A stretch of 64,000 nucleotides of DNA from Pseudomonas spelaei (GCF_009724245.1 NZ_WNNK01000003.1:186001-250000), one strand, 5' to 3'; counted from the first letter of the stretch, positions 19,123-28,589 are shown. Made by a program: numbers and translations. The notes: generated by a model from the letters alone, not told the origin.

Positions 19123-20865
19123 ATGCAACGATTTGTTCCCAGTCTGTTGGCCGCCGCTGTGGCGTTTTCCTCGGTGCAAGCGATGGCCGCTGCTGACCTT
19201 GTGCTGTTCAACGGCAAGGTATTCACCGCTGAGTCCGGACAAGAACTGGTTCAGGCGGTGGCGGTGCAAGACGGCAAGATTCTTAAAGTAGGCAGCGATG
19301 CCGAGATCACGGCCTTGGCCGATGACCATACGCAACGCATCGATCTGGTCGGCAAGGTGCTGATGCCGGGCATGATTGATAGCCATAGCCATCCGGTGGT
19401 CGCAGCCTTCGACAGCCTGGGCGCCAACTTGCTGGACGAGGTCAAACCGTTACCTGCGCTTGAGCAGTGGATCATCGAGCAGGACCAGGCGGGCAACGCG
19501 AGGGCAGGGGACGTGGTCAGCATTGCCGGGGTCAGCTCGGCCTATTGGCAACAGAGCAAGGCGCTTGGCGAGCGTTTCAATCAGGGGCGTTGGGCTGAAC
19601 AACCGCTGGTGCTGAGTGGGATTGACGGCCACACCGGCTGGGCCAACAACGCCATGCTCAAGCGCTTGAAAATCGATGCAGCGCTGGTGAAGAGCCTGCC
19701 GGAAGCTGAGCGCGGATATGTGGGCCACGCAGCGGACTTCACGCCCAATGGCTATTTTGCCGAATCTCGTTGGGACCAGGTGCGCAGCCAGATTCCTGCG
19801 CCCAGTGCCGAGGTCATGTTGAAGGCTGCCCGCCTGGCGGTGCAGATCAATAATCAATATGGCGTTACCGCCTGGATGGACGCAGCGTCGAATGCCGGCC
19901 AAGGTGATTCACTGTTTGATTTCACGGCAACGGAGCAGAGTTACGGTGTGCTGCCGCTCTACCGTGAACTGGCAGAGAAAGGGGAACTCAGTGCGCACGT
20001 TGCGGCGTTACTGATCACCAACCCGAAAAGCAAACCGGCCGACCTGGAAGTACTGGCCAAGGTAATGAAGACGTTCGAGGGCGTGCCCAACCTGACCTTC
20101 CCGGGCATCAAGGTTTTTGCAGACGGCATCATGGAGTTTCCAGGGCAAACCGCTGCGGTGATCGACCCGTTCAAGAACAGCCTGAAAAACGGCCAGCTGT
20201 TAATCGACCCGGCGCACTTTGGCGAGTTGGTGGTGGCGGCGGAAAAGCGCGGCTGGATCGTACACATGCATGCGGTTGGCGACCGCGCGGTCCGTGAGTC
20301 ACTCAATGGCTTTGAATACGCGCGCCAGCTTAATCCCACGCCAATGCCCCATAGCATCAGCCACCTGCAACTGGTCAACCCCAAGGAGTTTCCACGCTTC
20401 AAACAGTTGGGTGTGATTGCCTCCATGCAACTGCTCTGGGCCACCGGTGAGGACTACACGGTGAAGCTGGTCAAACCCTATGTCAGTGCGTTTGCCTACC
20501 GTTACCAGTATCCCGCGCAGTCCCTGCATAAAGCCGGCGCCATGATTGCCGGAGCCAGTGATTGGCCGGTGTCCAGCCCCAACCCGTGGAACGCCATTGC
20601 TCAGGCCAGCACGCGAAAGGGACCGCTGGGGGTGTTGAATGCCAAGGAAAGTATTGACCGCCAGACCATGTTTTACGCCTACACCCTCAACGCTGCCAAA
20701 GCCCTGCGCCTGGATCAGCAGATTGGCTCACTGGCGCCCGGCAAACAGGCCGACCTGATCATCCTTGATCGCGATGTGTTCAAGGTCAGCGACGACGAAC
20801 TGTTTGACACCCAGGTGCTGAAGACCTTCTTCGCCGGCAAGCAGGTCTACGCGCCCGCGTCCTGA
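19123..20865 (+). CDS. Exported metal-dependent amidohydrolase (YtcJ-like)
   Basis: This 580-aa protein starts MQRFVPSLLAAAVAFSSVQA, a signal peptide, and is probably periplasmic. Amidohydrolase landmarks are the HxH motif in MIDSHSHPVVAAF, HMHAVGDRAV (metal His) and AGASDWPVSSPNPW (catalytic Asp), with a C-terminal composite beta-sandwich ending in PGKQADLIILDRDVF. This fits the amidohydrolase_3/YtcJ family, whose natural substrates are mostly unknown. The start at 19123 gives a clean signal peptide, which the longer upstream frame does not. It forms a unit with the following TorF-like gene. Confidence 0.88.
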   Translation: MQRFVPSLLAAAVAFSSVQAMAAADLVLFNGKVFTAESGQELVQAVAVQDGKILKVGSDAEITALADDHTQRIDLVGKVLMPGMIDSHSHPVVAAFDSLGANLLDEVKPLPALEQWIIEQDQAGNARAGDVVSIAGVSSAYWQQSKALGERFNQGRWAEQPLVLSGIDGHTGWANNAMLKRLKIDAALVKSLPEAERGYVGHAADFTPNGYFAESRWDQVRSQIPAPSAEVMLKAARLAVQINNQYGVTAWMDAASNAGQGDSLFDFTATEQSYGVLPLYRELAEKGELSAHVAALLITNPKSKPADLEVLAKVMKTFEGVPNLTFPGIKVFADGIMEFPGQTAAVIDPFKNSLKNGQLLIDPAHFGELVVAAEKRGWIVHMHAVGDRAVRESLNGFEYARQLNPTPMPHSISHLQLVNPKEFPRFKQLGVIASMQLLWATGEDYTVKLVKPYVSAFAYRYQYPAQSLHKAGAMIAGASDWPVSSPNPWNAIAQASTRKGPLGVLNAKESIDRQTMFYAYTLNAAKALRLDQQIGSLAPGKQADLIILDRDVFKVSDDELFDTQVLKTFFAGKQVYAPAS

Positions 20866-20965
20866 CGATCGACCCCTCCTGAACAGCCCAGCCTCTCGTG
20901 CTGCGAGGGGCTCGGCACGGCTGTGCTCGAATTTCCCCGTTCACTTATAAAAATAAGAGATACCC

Positions 20966-21694
20966 ATGAAAGCACTCTCCGTCTTTCTTGTGTGTGTGCC
21001 ACTGACCACGCAAGCACTGCCACTCAACGATGACTTCAACCTGCAGGTCAGCCTGGCCGCCGTCAGCGACTATCGCACCCGTGGCATCTCGCAGACCCTG
21101 GGCGATCCGGCGGTGCAGGCAGGCGTCACGTTGCTGCATGGCAGCGGCCTGTATGCCGGTGTCTGGACTTCGAATGTCGATTTTGGCGATGACTTCAAGA
21201 CACGCGAGGAATTTGAATACTACGCGGGCTATGCCTGGCAGATGACCGATGCCATCAGCCTTGATTTGGGGTACATCAAGTACAGCTATCCCAAGGAAAG
21301 CCAATTCAACCTGAGCGAACTCTACGCGATCCTCGACACCTATGGCGTGCAGCTTGGCGCCTATTATTCCAGCGATACGCCGAACGCCTTTGGCGACCAC
21401 CAATCCACCCTCTACACCTACCTTGGCTACACCACCACTTTGCCAGGTGAGGTCGGCTTGAAACTGCGTTATGGGCACAACGACGTTAAGGATCCGGCGT
21501 TCTGGTCCACCCGTGGTGATGCGCGTGATTCCTACCACGAGTGGGAAGTCGCCCTGACCCATGATTTCGTGGGCGTGACCTGGGGCCTCAGCTACATCGA
21601 TACCGACCTGTCGAAAAGCGAATGCGCGGGCTGGTACGGCTATGGCGACCTGTGCACGGCCACTGTCGTGGCCAGTGTCAGCAAGACGTTCTAA
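20966..21694 (+). CDS. TorF-family putative outer-membrane porin (Gcw_chp, TIGR02001 type)
   Basis: This 242-aa protein has a signal peptide ending near TQALP and a beta-strand-rich body. The family hallmark is SDYRTRGISQTLGDPAVQAG near the N-terminus, then YAGYAWQMTDAISLDLGY, ending with SVSKTF. Family members are small outer-membrane barrels of poorly known role, often next to transport or catabolic genes. A fragment resembling part of a paralog of this gene, joined to its downstream flank, lies at 46312. Confidence 0.82.
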   Translation: MKALSVFLVCVPLTTQALPLNDDFNLQVSLAAVSDYRTRGISQTLGDPAVQAGVTLLHGSGLYAGVWTSNVDFGDDFKTREEFEYYAGYAWQMTDAISLDLGYIKYSYPKESQFNLSELYAILDTYGVQLGAYYSSDTPNAFGDHQSTLYTYLGYTTTLPGEVGLKLRYGHNDVKDPAFWSTRGDARDSYHEWEVALTHDFVGVTWGLSYIDTDLSKSECAGWYGYGDLCTATVVASVSKTF

Positions 21695-21761
21695 GGGGCG
21701 TGCTTTTCAAGGTCTTACAGCGCCATTAAGCAAACCCCAGCTCAAGGCCGCGAAGATCAAC

Positions 21762-21870
21762 TGTGGGAGTTGTCGAGCTTTAGCGAGGCTACGATGACGT
21801 CGGCACAGCCAACATTGCTGTTGCCTGACCCGCCGTCATCGCAGCCTCGCCGGGGCTCGACAGCTCCCAC
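21762..21870. repeat. REPIN-type inverted repeat (copy 1)
   Basis: Two imperfectly inverted arms, TGTGGGAGTTGTCGAGC and GCTCGACAGCTCCCAC, flank a GCGAGGCT...AGCCTCGC inner pair. Related elements lie at 44184 and 46397. Such elements are dispersed in Pseudomonas genomes by RAYT transposases. The 44 bases upstream (from 21718) are also shared with the copy at 46349. Confidence 0.8.
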
Positions 21871-21960
21871 AAGGGTTTTGCTTCTCCGGTTGGGTGGCCA
21901 AATAGGCCCGGGAGAGGAGGGCGACGGTGACGTTTTAAAGATTGAGGAAGGCCCGGTACG

Positions 21961-22521
21961 TTACACACTTGCGCCTTTCAAGAAGATCGAGATGAGAAAC
22001 TCGGGCCCTTGGCGTTTGCCCATCGACTCATCGTCGATCAGGTCTGACGTGGTTTCGCACAACCCCTGAAAGGCCCCTGTCATCCAGGCTGCCGGAAGGT
22101 CCTGGCGAAACAGCCCGGCCTGCTGACCCCGCTCAAAGAATGCAACGAGCCGGGCATTAATTGTTTCGACCCGCGCCGCCAGGTCGGACAGCAACGTCTC
22201 GATATGCGACCAGCCGTAGCCCAGGCCATAGCCGACCCCCCACACCTGCCCAAGCGTCCTGAAATGCTCGGTCAGGCAGGCGAGACCCTCTTCAAGGCCA
22301 CCATCCTCCAGCTGCGCCTGGTCCAGGACCGCAGTGGCGTCATTCAAAACGCGATCAATAAGCGCCGCAACCAGGTCCTCACGAGTGGGGAAATGGCGGA
22401 CCAGCGTCGTGCGACTGATGCCCGCCGAGGCCGCGATTTGCTGCATCGATGCGCTGCGGTCACGTGCATACACCGCCGCAGCGGCGTCCAGCACAGCGTC
22501 TCTCTTTTGATCACGGGACAT
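21961..22521 (-). CDS. TetR-family transcriptional regulator
   Basis: This 186-aa protein starts MSRDQKRDAVLDAAAAVYAR and has a TetR N-terminal helix-turn-helix (MQQIAASAGISRTTLVRHFP) followed by a helical ligand domain. It is divergent from the amine oxidase gene; the intervening palindrome at 22550 is its likely operator, implying control of itself and the oxidase. The start at 22521 excludes an extension that would read through that operator. Confidence 0.9.
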   Translation of the reverse strand: MSRDQKRDAVLDAAAAVYARDRSASMQQIAASAGISRTTLVRHFPTREDLVAALIDRVLNDATAVLDQAQLEDGGLEEGLACLTEHFRTLGQVWGVGYGLGYGWSHIETLLSDLAARVETINARLVAFFERGQQAGLFRQDLPAAWMTGAFQGLCETTSDLIDDESMGKRQGPEFLISIFLKGASV

Positions 22522-22549
22522 GAATTTAAAATTTCCTGATTTGTTCTTT

Positions 22550-22569
22550 ATGGTACAAAAATGTACCAT
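22550..22569. promoter_or_regulatory. TetR-type operator, 20-base palindrome
   Basis: The sequence is ATGGTACA-AAAA-TGTACCAT: perfect 8-bp arms around four As. It lies 28 bases before the TetR start and 51 before the amine oxidase start. The GGTACA/TGTACC core is a common form of TetR operator. Confidence 0.7.
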
Positions 22570-22620
22570 TTATTCATTGTAAGTACTTTTAGCGCCAATA
22601 GCGCCAATCACGAGGCAACG

Positions 22621-24024
22621 ATGATAACCCTTACCCGGCGCCAGGCGCTGATGGCGCTCAGCGCTATGACGGCCTCTCTGGCAGGTGCAAACGCCAGCTT
22701 GACCCAAGGCTCGGGCACAAAAGCCAATCGCGCCAGGAAAGATTCGGTGCTGATCATTGGCGCCGGGATCTCAGGCCTTGCCGCTGCCCGTATGTTGTCC
22801 GACGCAGGTCACACGGTAACCGTGCTGGAGGCCCGGGACAGAATCGGAGGCCGCATCTGGACAGAGCGAGCGTGGAGCGATGCGCCAATCGATCTCGGTG
22901 CCTCCTGGATTCACGGGGTCAACCAGAACCCGGTCGCCAAACTGGCGCAAGAAATGGGCATCAAAACAACGGTGTTCGACGCCGGCACACTGATGAGCAG
23001 CCACGACGTGACGCTCTATGATCAGGCGGGCATGCCGCTGTCTGCAACAGCGCTCAAGCAATTGGACGAAGACATCGACGCGGTGCAAGCGCTGGTGTGG
23101 GAGATGCTTGAGGACGCACCGCGATCCCTGTCAGCCGAAGAGGCCTTCAACAGCGCACTGAAGACGCTGGGTATCGACGGCGAGCGAGGTCGTGATGTGC
23201 TCGAGGACGCAAGCCGGATGGTGCAGGACGACGACGGTGCCGATCTCGCACACCTAGCTGCCTGGGGCCTTGATGAGGGCACAGGATTTGACGGCCATGA
23301 GGTCGTATTTCCTGAAGGTTACCTGCAGATTCCCGAGCGTCTGGCACAGGGGATCGATATACGCCTCAATCAGGTGGTGTCAGAGATTCAATACGATGAA
23401 ACCGCGGTCAAGATCACCACGGGGCAGGGCACGTTCAGCGCCGATAAAGTGATTGTGACGTTGTCGCTGGGGGTGCTGAAACACGGCAATGTGAGATTCA
23501 CGCCGGCGCTACCGGCGAGAAAACAGCAAGCGATCGAACGCCTCGGCATGGGCGTCTATGACAAGCTGTTCCTGCGTTTCCCCAAGGTCTTTTGGGACGA
23601 CACCAACATCATCTCGTGGCAAAGCGACCAGAACGGTGCATGGGCTAACTGGTTCAATCTCGCGCGCGTCACCCACGTGCCGATTTTGTGCTCGCTCTAT
23701 GGCGCCGGTGTTGCTCGCCGTATCGAGGGCATGAGTGATGTCGAGGCCGTGCACGAGGCGATGAAGGTGCTGCGCACGATTTATGGCCCCGATATTCCAG
23801 AGCCTGCTGCGTACCGTCGCACCTGCTGGGCGTCGGATCCTTATGCACGCGGCAGTTATTCGTATCCGGCTGTCGGCTCGTCCACCAAGGACCGGTCGGC
23901 GCTGGCTGACTCGATTGCTGATCGGCTTCACTTCGCCGGTGAGGCGACCAGCATCGAGATGAGTGGCACCGTGCATGGCGCGTTGTTATCGGGGTGGCGC
24001 GAGGCCCGCAACATACTCGGGTAA
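22621..24024 (+). CDS. Tat-exported flavin amine oxidase
   Basis: This 467-aa FAD enzyme starts MITLTRRQALMALSAM; the twin-arginine motif plus hydrophobic segment suggests Tat export of a folded flavoprotein. The dinucleotide-binding motif is VLIIGAGISGLAAARML, followed by LEARDRIGGRIWTE. The C-terminal FAD motif is LHFAGEATSIEMSGTVHGAL. Family members oxidise primary or polyamines with release of H2O2 and ammonia. I chose the start at 22621 because the longer frame begins inside the TetR operator. It is convergent with the catalase gene. Confidence 0.88.
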   Translation: MITLTRRQALMALSAMTASLAGANASLTQGSGTKANRARKDSVLIIGAGISGLAAARMLSDAGHTVTVLEARDRIGGRIWTERAWSDAPIDLGASWIHGVNQNPVAKLAQEMGIKTTVFDAGTLMSSHDVTLYDQAGMPLSATALKQLDEDIDAVQALVWEMLEDAPRSLSAEEAFNSALKTLGIDGERGRDVLEDASRMVQDDDGADLAHLAAWGLDEGTGFDGHEVVFPEGYLQIPERLAQGIDIRLNQVVSEIQYDETAVKITTGQGTFSADKVIVTLSLGVLKHGNVRFTPALPARKQQAIERLGMGVYDKLFLRFPKVFWDDTNIISWQSDQNGAWANWFNLARVTHVPILCSLYGAGVARRIEGMSDVEAVHEAMKVLRTIYGPDIPEPAAYRRTCWASDPYARGSYSYPAVGSSTKDRSALADSIADRLHFAGEATSIEMSGTVHGALLSGWREARNILG

Positions 24025-24050
24025 ACAACGCGGGCGAGACTTCAGCGATG

Positions 24051-25490
24051 TTACTTGCAGGCCTCCAACGCCTTGATAACACCGCGCCCATAATCCGGGT
24101 CTGCCTTCGTACAGTGCTCGATATGCAGGCGTTGGATGGGTGTGGAGACGCCTGCAAGGGAACGTGCAGTGTTATCAAACAACGCTTGTTTTTGAGCCGC
24201 TGACATCTTTCTGAAGAGTGCCCCGGGTTGGGAGAAATAATCGGGGTCTACCCGATGATTCCAGTGTCCTGCGGCGCCCTCCAGGGTCAGGGGAGGCTCT
24301 TGAAAGTCTGGCTGCTCTTGCCACTCGCCTCGGGTATTCGGTTCATAGGAGGTGGTGCCGCCTGCGTTGGAGTCCACGCGCATCAGCCCATCGCGGTGAT
24401 AGCTGTTGACCTGTTTCGCGCCTCTGGGCGCGTTCACCGGGATTTGCTGAAAGTTGACGCTCAAGCGATAACGCTGGGTGTCTCCGTAGGAGAACAAGCG
24501 TCCTTGTAGCATTTTGTCCGGTGAAAAGCTGATGCCCGGGACGATGTTCGCAGGAGAGAAAGCCGCTTGCTCGACATCGGCAAAATAGTTCTGCGGGTTG
24601 CGGTTCAACTCCATGATGCCCACTTCAATCAGCGGATAGTCGGCTTTTGGCCAGACCTTGGTCAGGTCAAAAGGGTTGATGTGATACGTGCCCGCGTCCT
24701 GCTCCGGCATGATTTGCACAAACAGTTTCCAGCGCGGGAAATCTTGGTTTTCGATGGACTCATACAGGTCGCGTTGGTGGGATTCGCGATCCCGTCCCAC
24801 CAGTTCCTGGGCCTGTGCATCGGTGAGGTTTTCGATACCTTGCTGGGTGCGCAGGTGGAACTTGACCCAGTAACGCTGATTTTCAGCATTGATGAAACTG
24901 AAGGCGTGGCTGCCAAAGCCATGCATATGACGCCAGGTGCGAGGCAGGCCACGGTCACTCATGATGATCGTGACTTGATGCAGGGTCTCGGGCAGTTGCG
25001 TCCAGAAATCCCATTGGTTTTCGGCACTGCGCATGCCGGTGCGTGGATCACGTTTGACCGCATGGTTCAGGTCGGGGAATTTGAGCGGGTCGCGCAAGAA
25101 AAACACCGGCGTGTTGTTTCCCACCAGGTCCCAGTTGCCTTCTTCGGTATAGAACTTCATGGCAAAACCACGGATGTCGCGCTCTGCATCGGCGGCGCCG
25201 CGTTCACCGGCCACGGTGGAAAAGCGGGTGAACATTTCGGTCTGTTTGCCGATCTCGGAAAAGATCTTTGCTCGTGTGTACTGCGTGATGTCGTGGGTGA
25301 CAGTAAAGGTGCCGAATGCTCCCGAGCCTTTGGCATGCATGCGGCGCTCGGGAATGACTTCCCGGTCGAAGTGCGCCAGTTTTTCAAGCAGCCATATGTC
25401 TTGAAGTAAGGCAGGGCCGCGAGGGCCGGCGGTTTGAATGTTTTGATTGTCGACGACCGGCGCGCCAAACGCCGTGGTTAACTTTTTCAT
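24051..25490 (-). CDS. Monofunctional haem catalase
   Basis: This 479-aa clade-3-type catalase has the distal His in [12 protein letters not shown], the distal Asn in [14 protein letters not shown] and the proximal haem Tyr in [13 protein letters not shown]. There is no signal peptide. It degrades H2O2. It ends 26 bases from the convergent amine oxidase, an H2O2 producer. It follows the FocA-type gene by 95 bases on the same strand and may share its transcript. Confidence 0.95.
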   Translation of the reverse strand: MKKLTTAFGAPVVDNQNIQTAGPRGPALLQDIWLLEKLAHFDREVIPERRMHAKGSGAFGTFTVTHDITQYTRAKIFSEIGKQTEMFTRFSTVAGERGAADAERDIRGFAMKFYTEEGNWDLVGNNTPVFFLRDPLKFPDLNHAVKRDPRTGMRSAENQWDFWTQLPETLHQVTIIMSDRGLPRTWRHMHGFGSHAFSFINAENQRYWVKFHLRTQQGIENLTDAQAQELVGRDRESHQRDLYESIENQDFPRWKLFVQIMPEQDAGTYHINPFDLTKVWPKADYPLIEVGIMELNRNPQNYFADVEQAAFSPANIVPGISFSPDKMLQGRLFSYGDTQRYRLSVNFQQIPVNAPRGAKQVNSYHRDGLMRVDSNAGGTTSYEPNTRGEWQEQPDFQEPPLTLEGAAGHWNHRVDPDYFSQPGALFRKMSAAQKQALFDNTARSLAGVSTPIQRLHIEHCTKADPDYGRGVIKALEACK

Positions 25491-25585
25491 ATCTATTCCT
25501 CATCGGTTGGGGAGTGACACAGACAGAACAGAAAATAAGAGTGGGCAGAACTCAATAAAAACCGGCCTGCGCAGTATTTCGATGA

Positions 25586-26446
25586 TTAACGTTGTCCTTC
25601 AGGGGCTCGCAGATAAATCACCCAATAAGTCAAACCGACCAATAACCCTCCGCCAATAATGTTGCCCAAGGTAACGGGGATAAGATTGTCGAAAATAAAG
25701 TTATTGATAGTTAAATGCGCAAATTGTTCGGGCGCTGCACCCACGCTGTTCCAGAACTCGGCGCTGGCGAAGTGTTTGATCACAATGCCCATGGGGATCA
25801 TGAACATATTGGCAATACAGTGTTCGAAGCCGCTGGCGACAAACATGGCCACCGGTAAAATGATTGCGAGCATTTTGTCCGTCAGGCTACGGCCGGAATA
25901 ACTCATCCAGACGGCCATGCAGACCATCAAGTTTGCGAGGATGCCAAGGCAAACAGCTTCAATAAAAGAGTGGTGTAACTTGTGGCTGGTGGTGTGCAGC
26001 ACATTCAGCCCCCACAGACCGTTGGCTGCCATGTATTGGCCGGAGAACCAAATCAGCGCAACGAAGAATAGGGCTCCAATCAGGTTTCCAACATAGACAT
26101 TCAGCCAGTTTTTGGCCAGTTGCCCCCAGGTTATGCGGCCGCTGGCTTTGGCGATCACGTTCAGGATGTTGGAAGTGAACAGGTCTGCGCCGCACACGAC
26201 CACTAACATCAGCCCCATGGAGAAGCAGATGCCGCCCACCAGTTTGGCCAGTCCCCAGGAGTTGTCGGCGATGCCAGTGGTGGCGGTGATATAGAACACA
26301 AAACCGATGGAAATAAACACGCCGGCGATGATGGCTAGATAAAAGGTTTTCAACGGCTGCTTGGTGGCTTTATAGACGCCCGCATCTTCAGCGAATTGTG
26401 CCATTGCGGCGGGCAGAAGCAGGGCGAAGGGACTGTCTGTTTTCAT
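25586..26446 (-). CDS. Formate/nitrite channel (FocA/NirC family)
   Basis: This 286-aa membrane protein has about six hydrophobic helices and family signatures LVVVCGADLFTSNILNV and ASGFEHCIANMFMIPMG. FNT channels carry formate, nitrite or related small anions. I chose ATG at 26446; a GTG four codons upstream is an alternative. No formate or nitrite enzymes are adjacent, so the ion is unknown. Confidence 0.9.
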   Translation of the reverse strand: MKTDSPFALLLPAAMAQFAEDAGVYKATKQPLKTFYLAIIAGVFISIGFVFYITATTGIADNSWGLAKLVGGICFSMGLMLVVVCGADLFTSNILNVIAKASGRITWGQLAKNWLNVYVGNLIGALFFVALIWFSGQYMAANGLWGLNVLHTTSHKLHHSFIEAVCLGILANLMVCMAVWMSYSGRSLTDKMLAIILPVAMFVASGFEHCIANMFMIPMGIVIKHFASAEFWNSVGAAPEQFAHLTINNFIFDNLIPVTLGNIIGGGLLVGLTYWVIYLRAPEGQR

Positions 26447-26567
26447 GTTGACTGTCACTCTTGAGCGTTAAGTGTTAACTCGCGGATTTATCGGTCTCTC
26501 CGTTGGCTTATTGATGAACACCGCGATAGAGGTTGCAGGGCGCCGTTTTCCGGCCCCTGCAAACGGA

Positions 26568-26804
26568 TCAACGTAGAACTTCGATACCCGCGCCGAAGTT
26601 GATATGGAACACTTGCCCGTCAATGACCAAGGCCGGAACGGACTTCACGCCAAAGCGCTCGGCCTCCGCCACTCGGCCTTTGGCATCACCCAAGTGCACA
26701 ACTTCAACTTGATAGCGTTGTGGATCCAGCGCCGTAACGAATTGCTGTTCCGCACTGACACACACCGAGCAGCCTGCATGATAAAAAACAGCTTTAGATA
26801 ACAT
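26568..26804 (-). CDS. Small thioredoxin/glutaredoxin-fold protein
   Basis: This 78-aa protein has the redox motif HAGCSVCVSAEQQF near residue 12 (C-x2-C) and the cis-Pro region VKSVPALVIDGQ. It resembles NrdH-like or minimal thioredoxins. It lies 121 bases upstream of the FocA-type gene on the same strand and may be the first gene of that unit with catalase, suggesting a role in thiol or peroxide balance. Confidence 0.8.
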   Translation of the reverse strand: MLSKAVFYHAGCSVCVSAEQQFVTALDPQRYQVEVVHLGDAKGRVAEAERFGVKSVPALVIDGQVFHINFGAGIEVLR

Positions 26805-26861
26805 GATGTCTCTCCAACAAGGGTTTTACTTCAGGAAAAGCCTGGTTCAGGCTTGGTTTTG

Positions 26862-26925
26862 ATTATGGTTTCGATCCGATACCATAATTTCGCCTGGCAG
26901 CTTTCTTTTGTCAACATAATTTCGA
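26862..26925. promoter_or_regulatory. Promoter region with inverted and direct repeats upstream of the thioredoxin-fold gene
   Basis: ATTATGGT and ACCATAAT form a perfect inverted pair (26862-26869 and 26881-26888). The motif CATAATTTCG occurs twice about 32 bases apart, roughly three helical turns. Read on the minus strand, TTGACA near 26914 could serve as a -35 box, with the repeats covering the -10 region, as for a regulator-controlled promoter. The regulator is not identifiable. Confidence 0.4.
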
Positions 26926-27015
26926 GTCGACACTAAAAGTGATTGTCTTGGTGTTGAGGACGGGCGGCGGGAGCGGCCATGGCCGCTGGTGTTGTTTACG
27001 GATGCGTGCGGTGGG

Positions 27016-27720
27016 TCAGTCAGGCTTGCGTGGTGTGCCTTCAAGGCGCGGGCTCCAGTCCTCGACCTGAGCTTTTTCCAGGCGTCTCCCGAGGGTTCGA
27101 CGCCAGGACGCGGCCAAGGGCAGGGTCAGGCATTCGCGGATCAGGTCGGCGTCTATGACACTGGAAAACAGCACTGAAGACACACGGGCGATGCTCCATT
27201 GCGGGCAGGGGCGTTCAATCAACTCCAGTCGATCACCGGCAGCCAGCCTGCCAGCCTGTATCACCCGGTAGTACCAGCCGGTTCGCCCGGTTTGCTGGAC
27301 GCGCAAGGACATGTCCTTGACGGCGAACCGGTCGTTGAGCTTCCAGCAGGGCATGCGGCCCTGGGAAATTTCCAGCAGTACACTGCCGACCTGTACGCGG
27401 TCGCCCAGGCACACCGTTTCCTCGGTCCAGCCCAGGGTGCTGAAGTTTTCGCCAAAAGCGCCGGGAGCCTCCAGCATCGGGTTTTCACCCAACTCTGCGA
27501 CCCAGGCGGCGTAGTGTTCCCGGGGATAGTGGTGAATCGCCTTTTCGACGCCGCCATGGATCCGCAGATCACCCTGTTCATCGTCCACAAGGCCGAGTTC
27601 GGTCACGCGCTGTGACTCGCGGCTTGGCGTCTTGGCTATCGCGCTAAAGGTGCCCGGGCGGCTGAAAGGCACGGCCTTGCCGGTGAGCAGGGTGTCGAGG
27701 ATGACGCAGTGTTCAGGCAT
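27016..27720 (-). CDS. MOSC-domain protein (YiiM-like)
   Basis: This 234-aa protein starts MPEHCVILDTLLTGKAVPF. The MOSC core includes DLRIHGGVEKAIHHYPREHY, GAFGENFSTLGW and ISQGRMPCWKLNDRF, with the conserved Cys that in the family handles molybdenum-bound or activated sulfur. YiiM-like proteins act on N-hydroxylated compounds. I chose ATG 27720, six bases after TGAGG. It starts seven bases after the MarR stop, so the two form an operon. Confidence 0.88.
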   Translation of the reverse strand: MPEHCVILDTLLTGKAVPFSRPGTFSAIAKTPSRESQRVTELGLVDDEQGDLRIHGGVEKAIHHYPREHYAAWVAELGENPMLEAPGAFGENFSTLGWTEETVCLGDRVQVGSVLLEISQGRMPCWKLNDRFAVKDMSLRVQQTGRTGWYYRVIQAGRLAAGDRLELIERPCPQWSIARVSSVLFSSVIDADLIRECLTLPLAASWRRTLGRRLEKAQVEDWSPRLEGTPRKPD

Positions 27721-27727
27721 GAGCACC

Positions 27728-28312
27728 TCAGGTATCGGTTGTTTCTGGCTGCTGGTGTTCGCGGCAGATCAGGTTGATATCGCTCTTGGCCAGAGGCTCC
27801 TGGGTCAGGCCGCAGAACGGCCCGGCGGGCAATGTTTGATGGAAGCGGCAGGTGCGGCACAAGCCAAAGCTGGGCACATCTGTGCCTTGTTGAATGTTTC
27901 TCAACAGGTCCAACAGCAAGCCTTCCAGGTCCTGAGCCTGAGTGCCCATGCGTTCGGCGCCAGCCAGCAGGAAATCAGGCGGCACTACGGCTTCCAGCAA
28001 GCCGCGGGCAGGCTCGCTCAATGTCAGGTGCACGCTGCGCTTATCCCGTGCGTCCTGAGTCTTGACCAGCAATCCCTTGGCTTCCAGGGCCTTGAGGGAT
28101 TGGGACACAGTGCCTTTGGTCAACCCAAGGTAGTCGGCGACTGCCAGCGGCGTGTTGGAGTAGCGGTTGCAGCGGCCCAGGTACATCAGGGCACTCAACT
28201 GAACCGGTTGCAGGTCGGCCAGCAACGGGTGCTCGCGAAACCAGACACGGGTCAGGCTCGACAGGCGTTCCAGCAGATCGAATAACACAGGCGTATTTCC
28301 GGTGGGGGACAC
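27728..28312 (-). CDS. MarR-family regulator with cysteine-containing C-terminal extension
   Basis: This 194-aa protein starts at a GTG. The winged helix reads VADYLGLTKGTVSQSLKALE and RDKRSVHLTLSEPAR. Unlike typical MarR proteins of about 145 residues, it has a C-terminal extension with four cysteines (LCRTCRF, FCGL, LICRE), which could bind a metal or sense redox state. It is divergent from the HoxX-type gene and co-directional with the MOSC gene, which it probably controls. Confidence 0.85.
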   Translation of the reverse strand: MSPTGNTPVLFDLLERLSSLTRVWFREHPLLADLQPVQLSALMYLGRCNRYSNTPLAVADYLGLTKGTVSQSLKALEAKGLLVKTQDARDKRSVHLTLSEPARGLLEAVVPPDFLLAGAERMGTQAQDLEGLLLDLLRNIQQGTDVPSFGLCRTCRFHQTLPAGPFCGLTQEPLAKSDINLICREHQQPETTDT

Positions 28313-28332
28313 GGGTTAATAGTATCGAGTAA

Positions 28333-28369
28333 AAACTAGTTTGACAAAGTTGCCTTCTGGTCATGAATC
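28333..28369 (+). promoter_or_regulatory. Candidate promoter with palindrome between the MarR and HoxX-type genes
   Basis: A perfect palindrome AAACTAGTTT (28333-28342) overlaps TTGACA (28341-28346), which has TGAATC 17 bases on. This would place a MarR-type operator over the -35 box of a rightward promoter for the HoxX-type gene, about 220 bases before its start. The -10 match is weak. Confidence 0.3.
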
Positions 28370-28589
28370 AACATTCGAGTGTTGGACGCTTGTCAGTCTG
28401 CGCGCTGCCCGCAGGACCCAGGCAGCGTCCCGCGTGGCAACGATCACAACGGATCAACGATTTGCTGACGCAAGATTGATCTCGATCAGGTGCCCGCCCT
28501 GGCATCGCCTCTATCCTCGCGCTTCCATCAAAGGCCAGGGACGGCTCATGGAGAGCCCCCGGCCGCGTATTCTCAAGGAAGAGTCAACC

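Noticed and set aside
20866..20965. Hairpin AGCCTCTCG/CGAGGGGCT between the amidohydrolase and TorF-type genes
   Set aside because: No T-run follows, and the genes look like one unit, so I do not call it a terminator.
21762..21870. Possible CRISPR array or IS ends in the repeat-bearing gaps (also 44184, 46397, 48131)
   Set aside because: Repeats are single inverted elements without regular spacers, transposase genes or target duplications; they fit REPIN-type elements.
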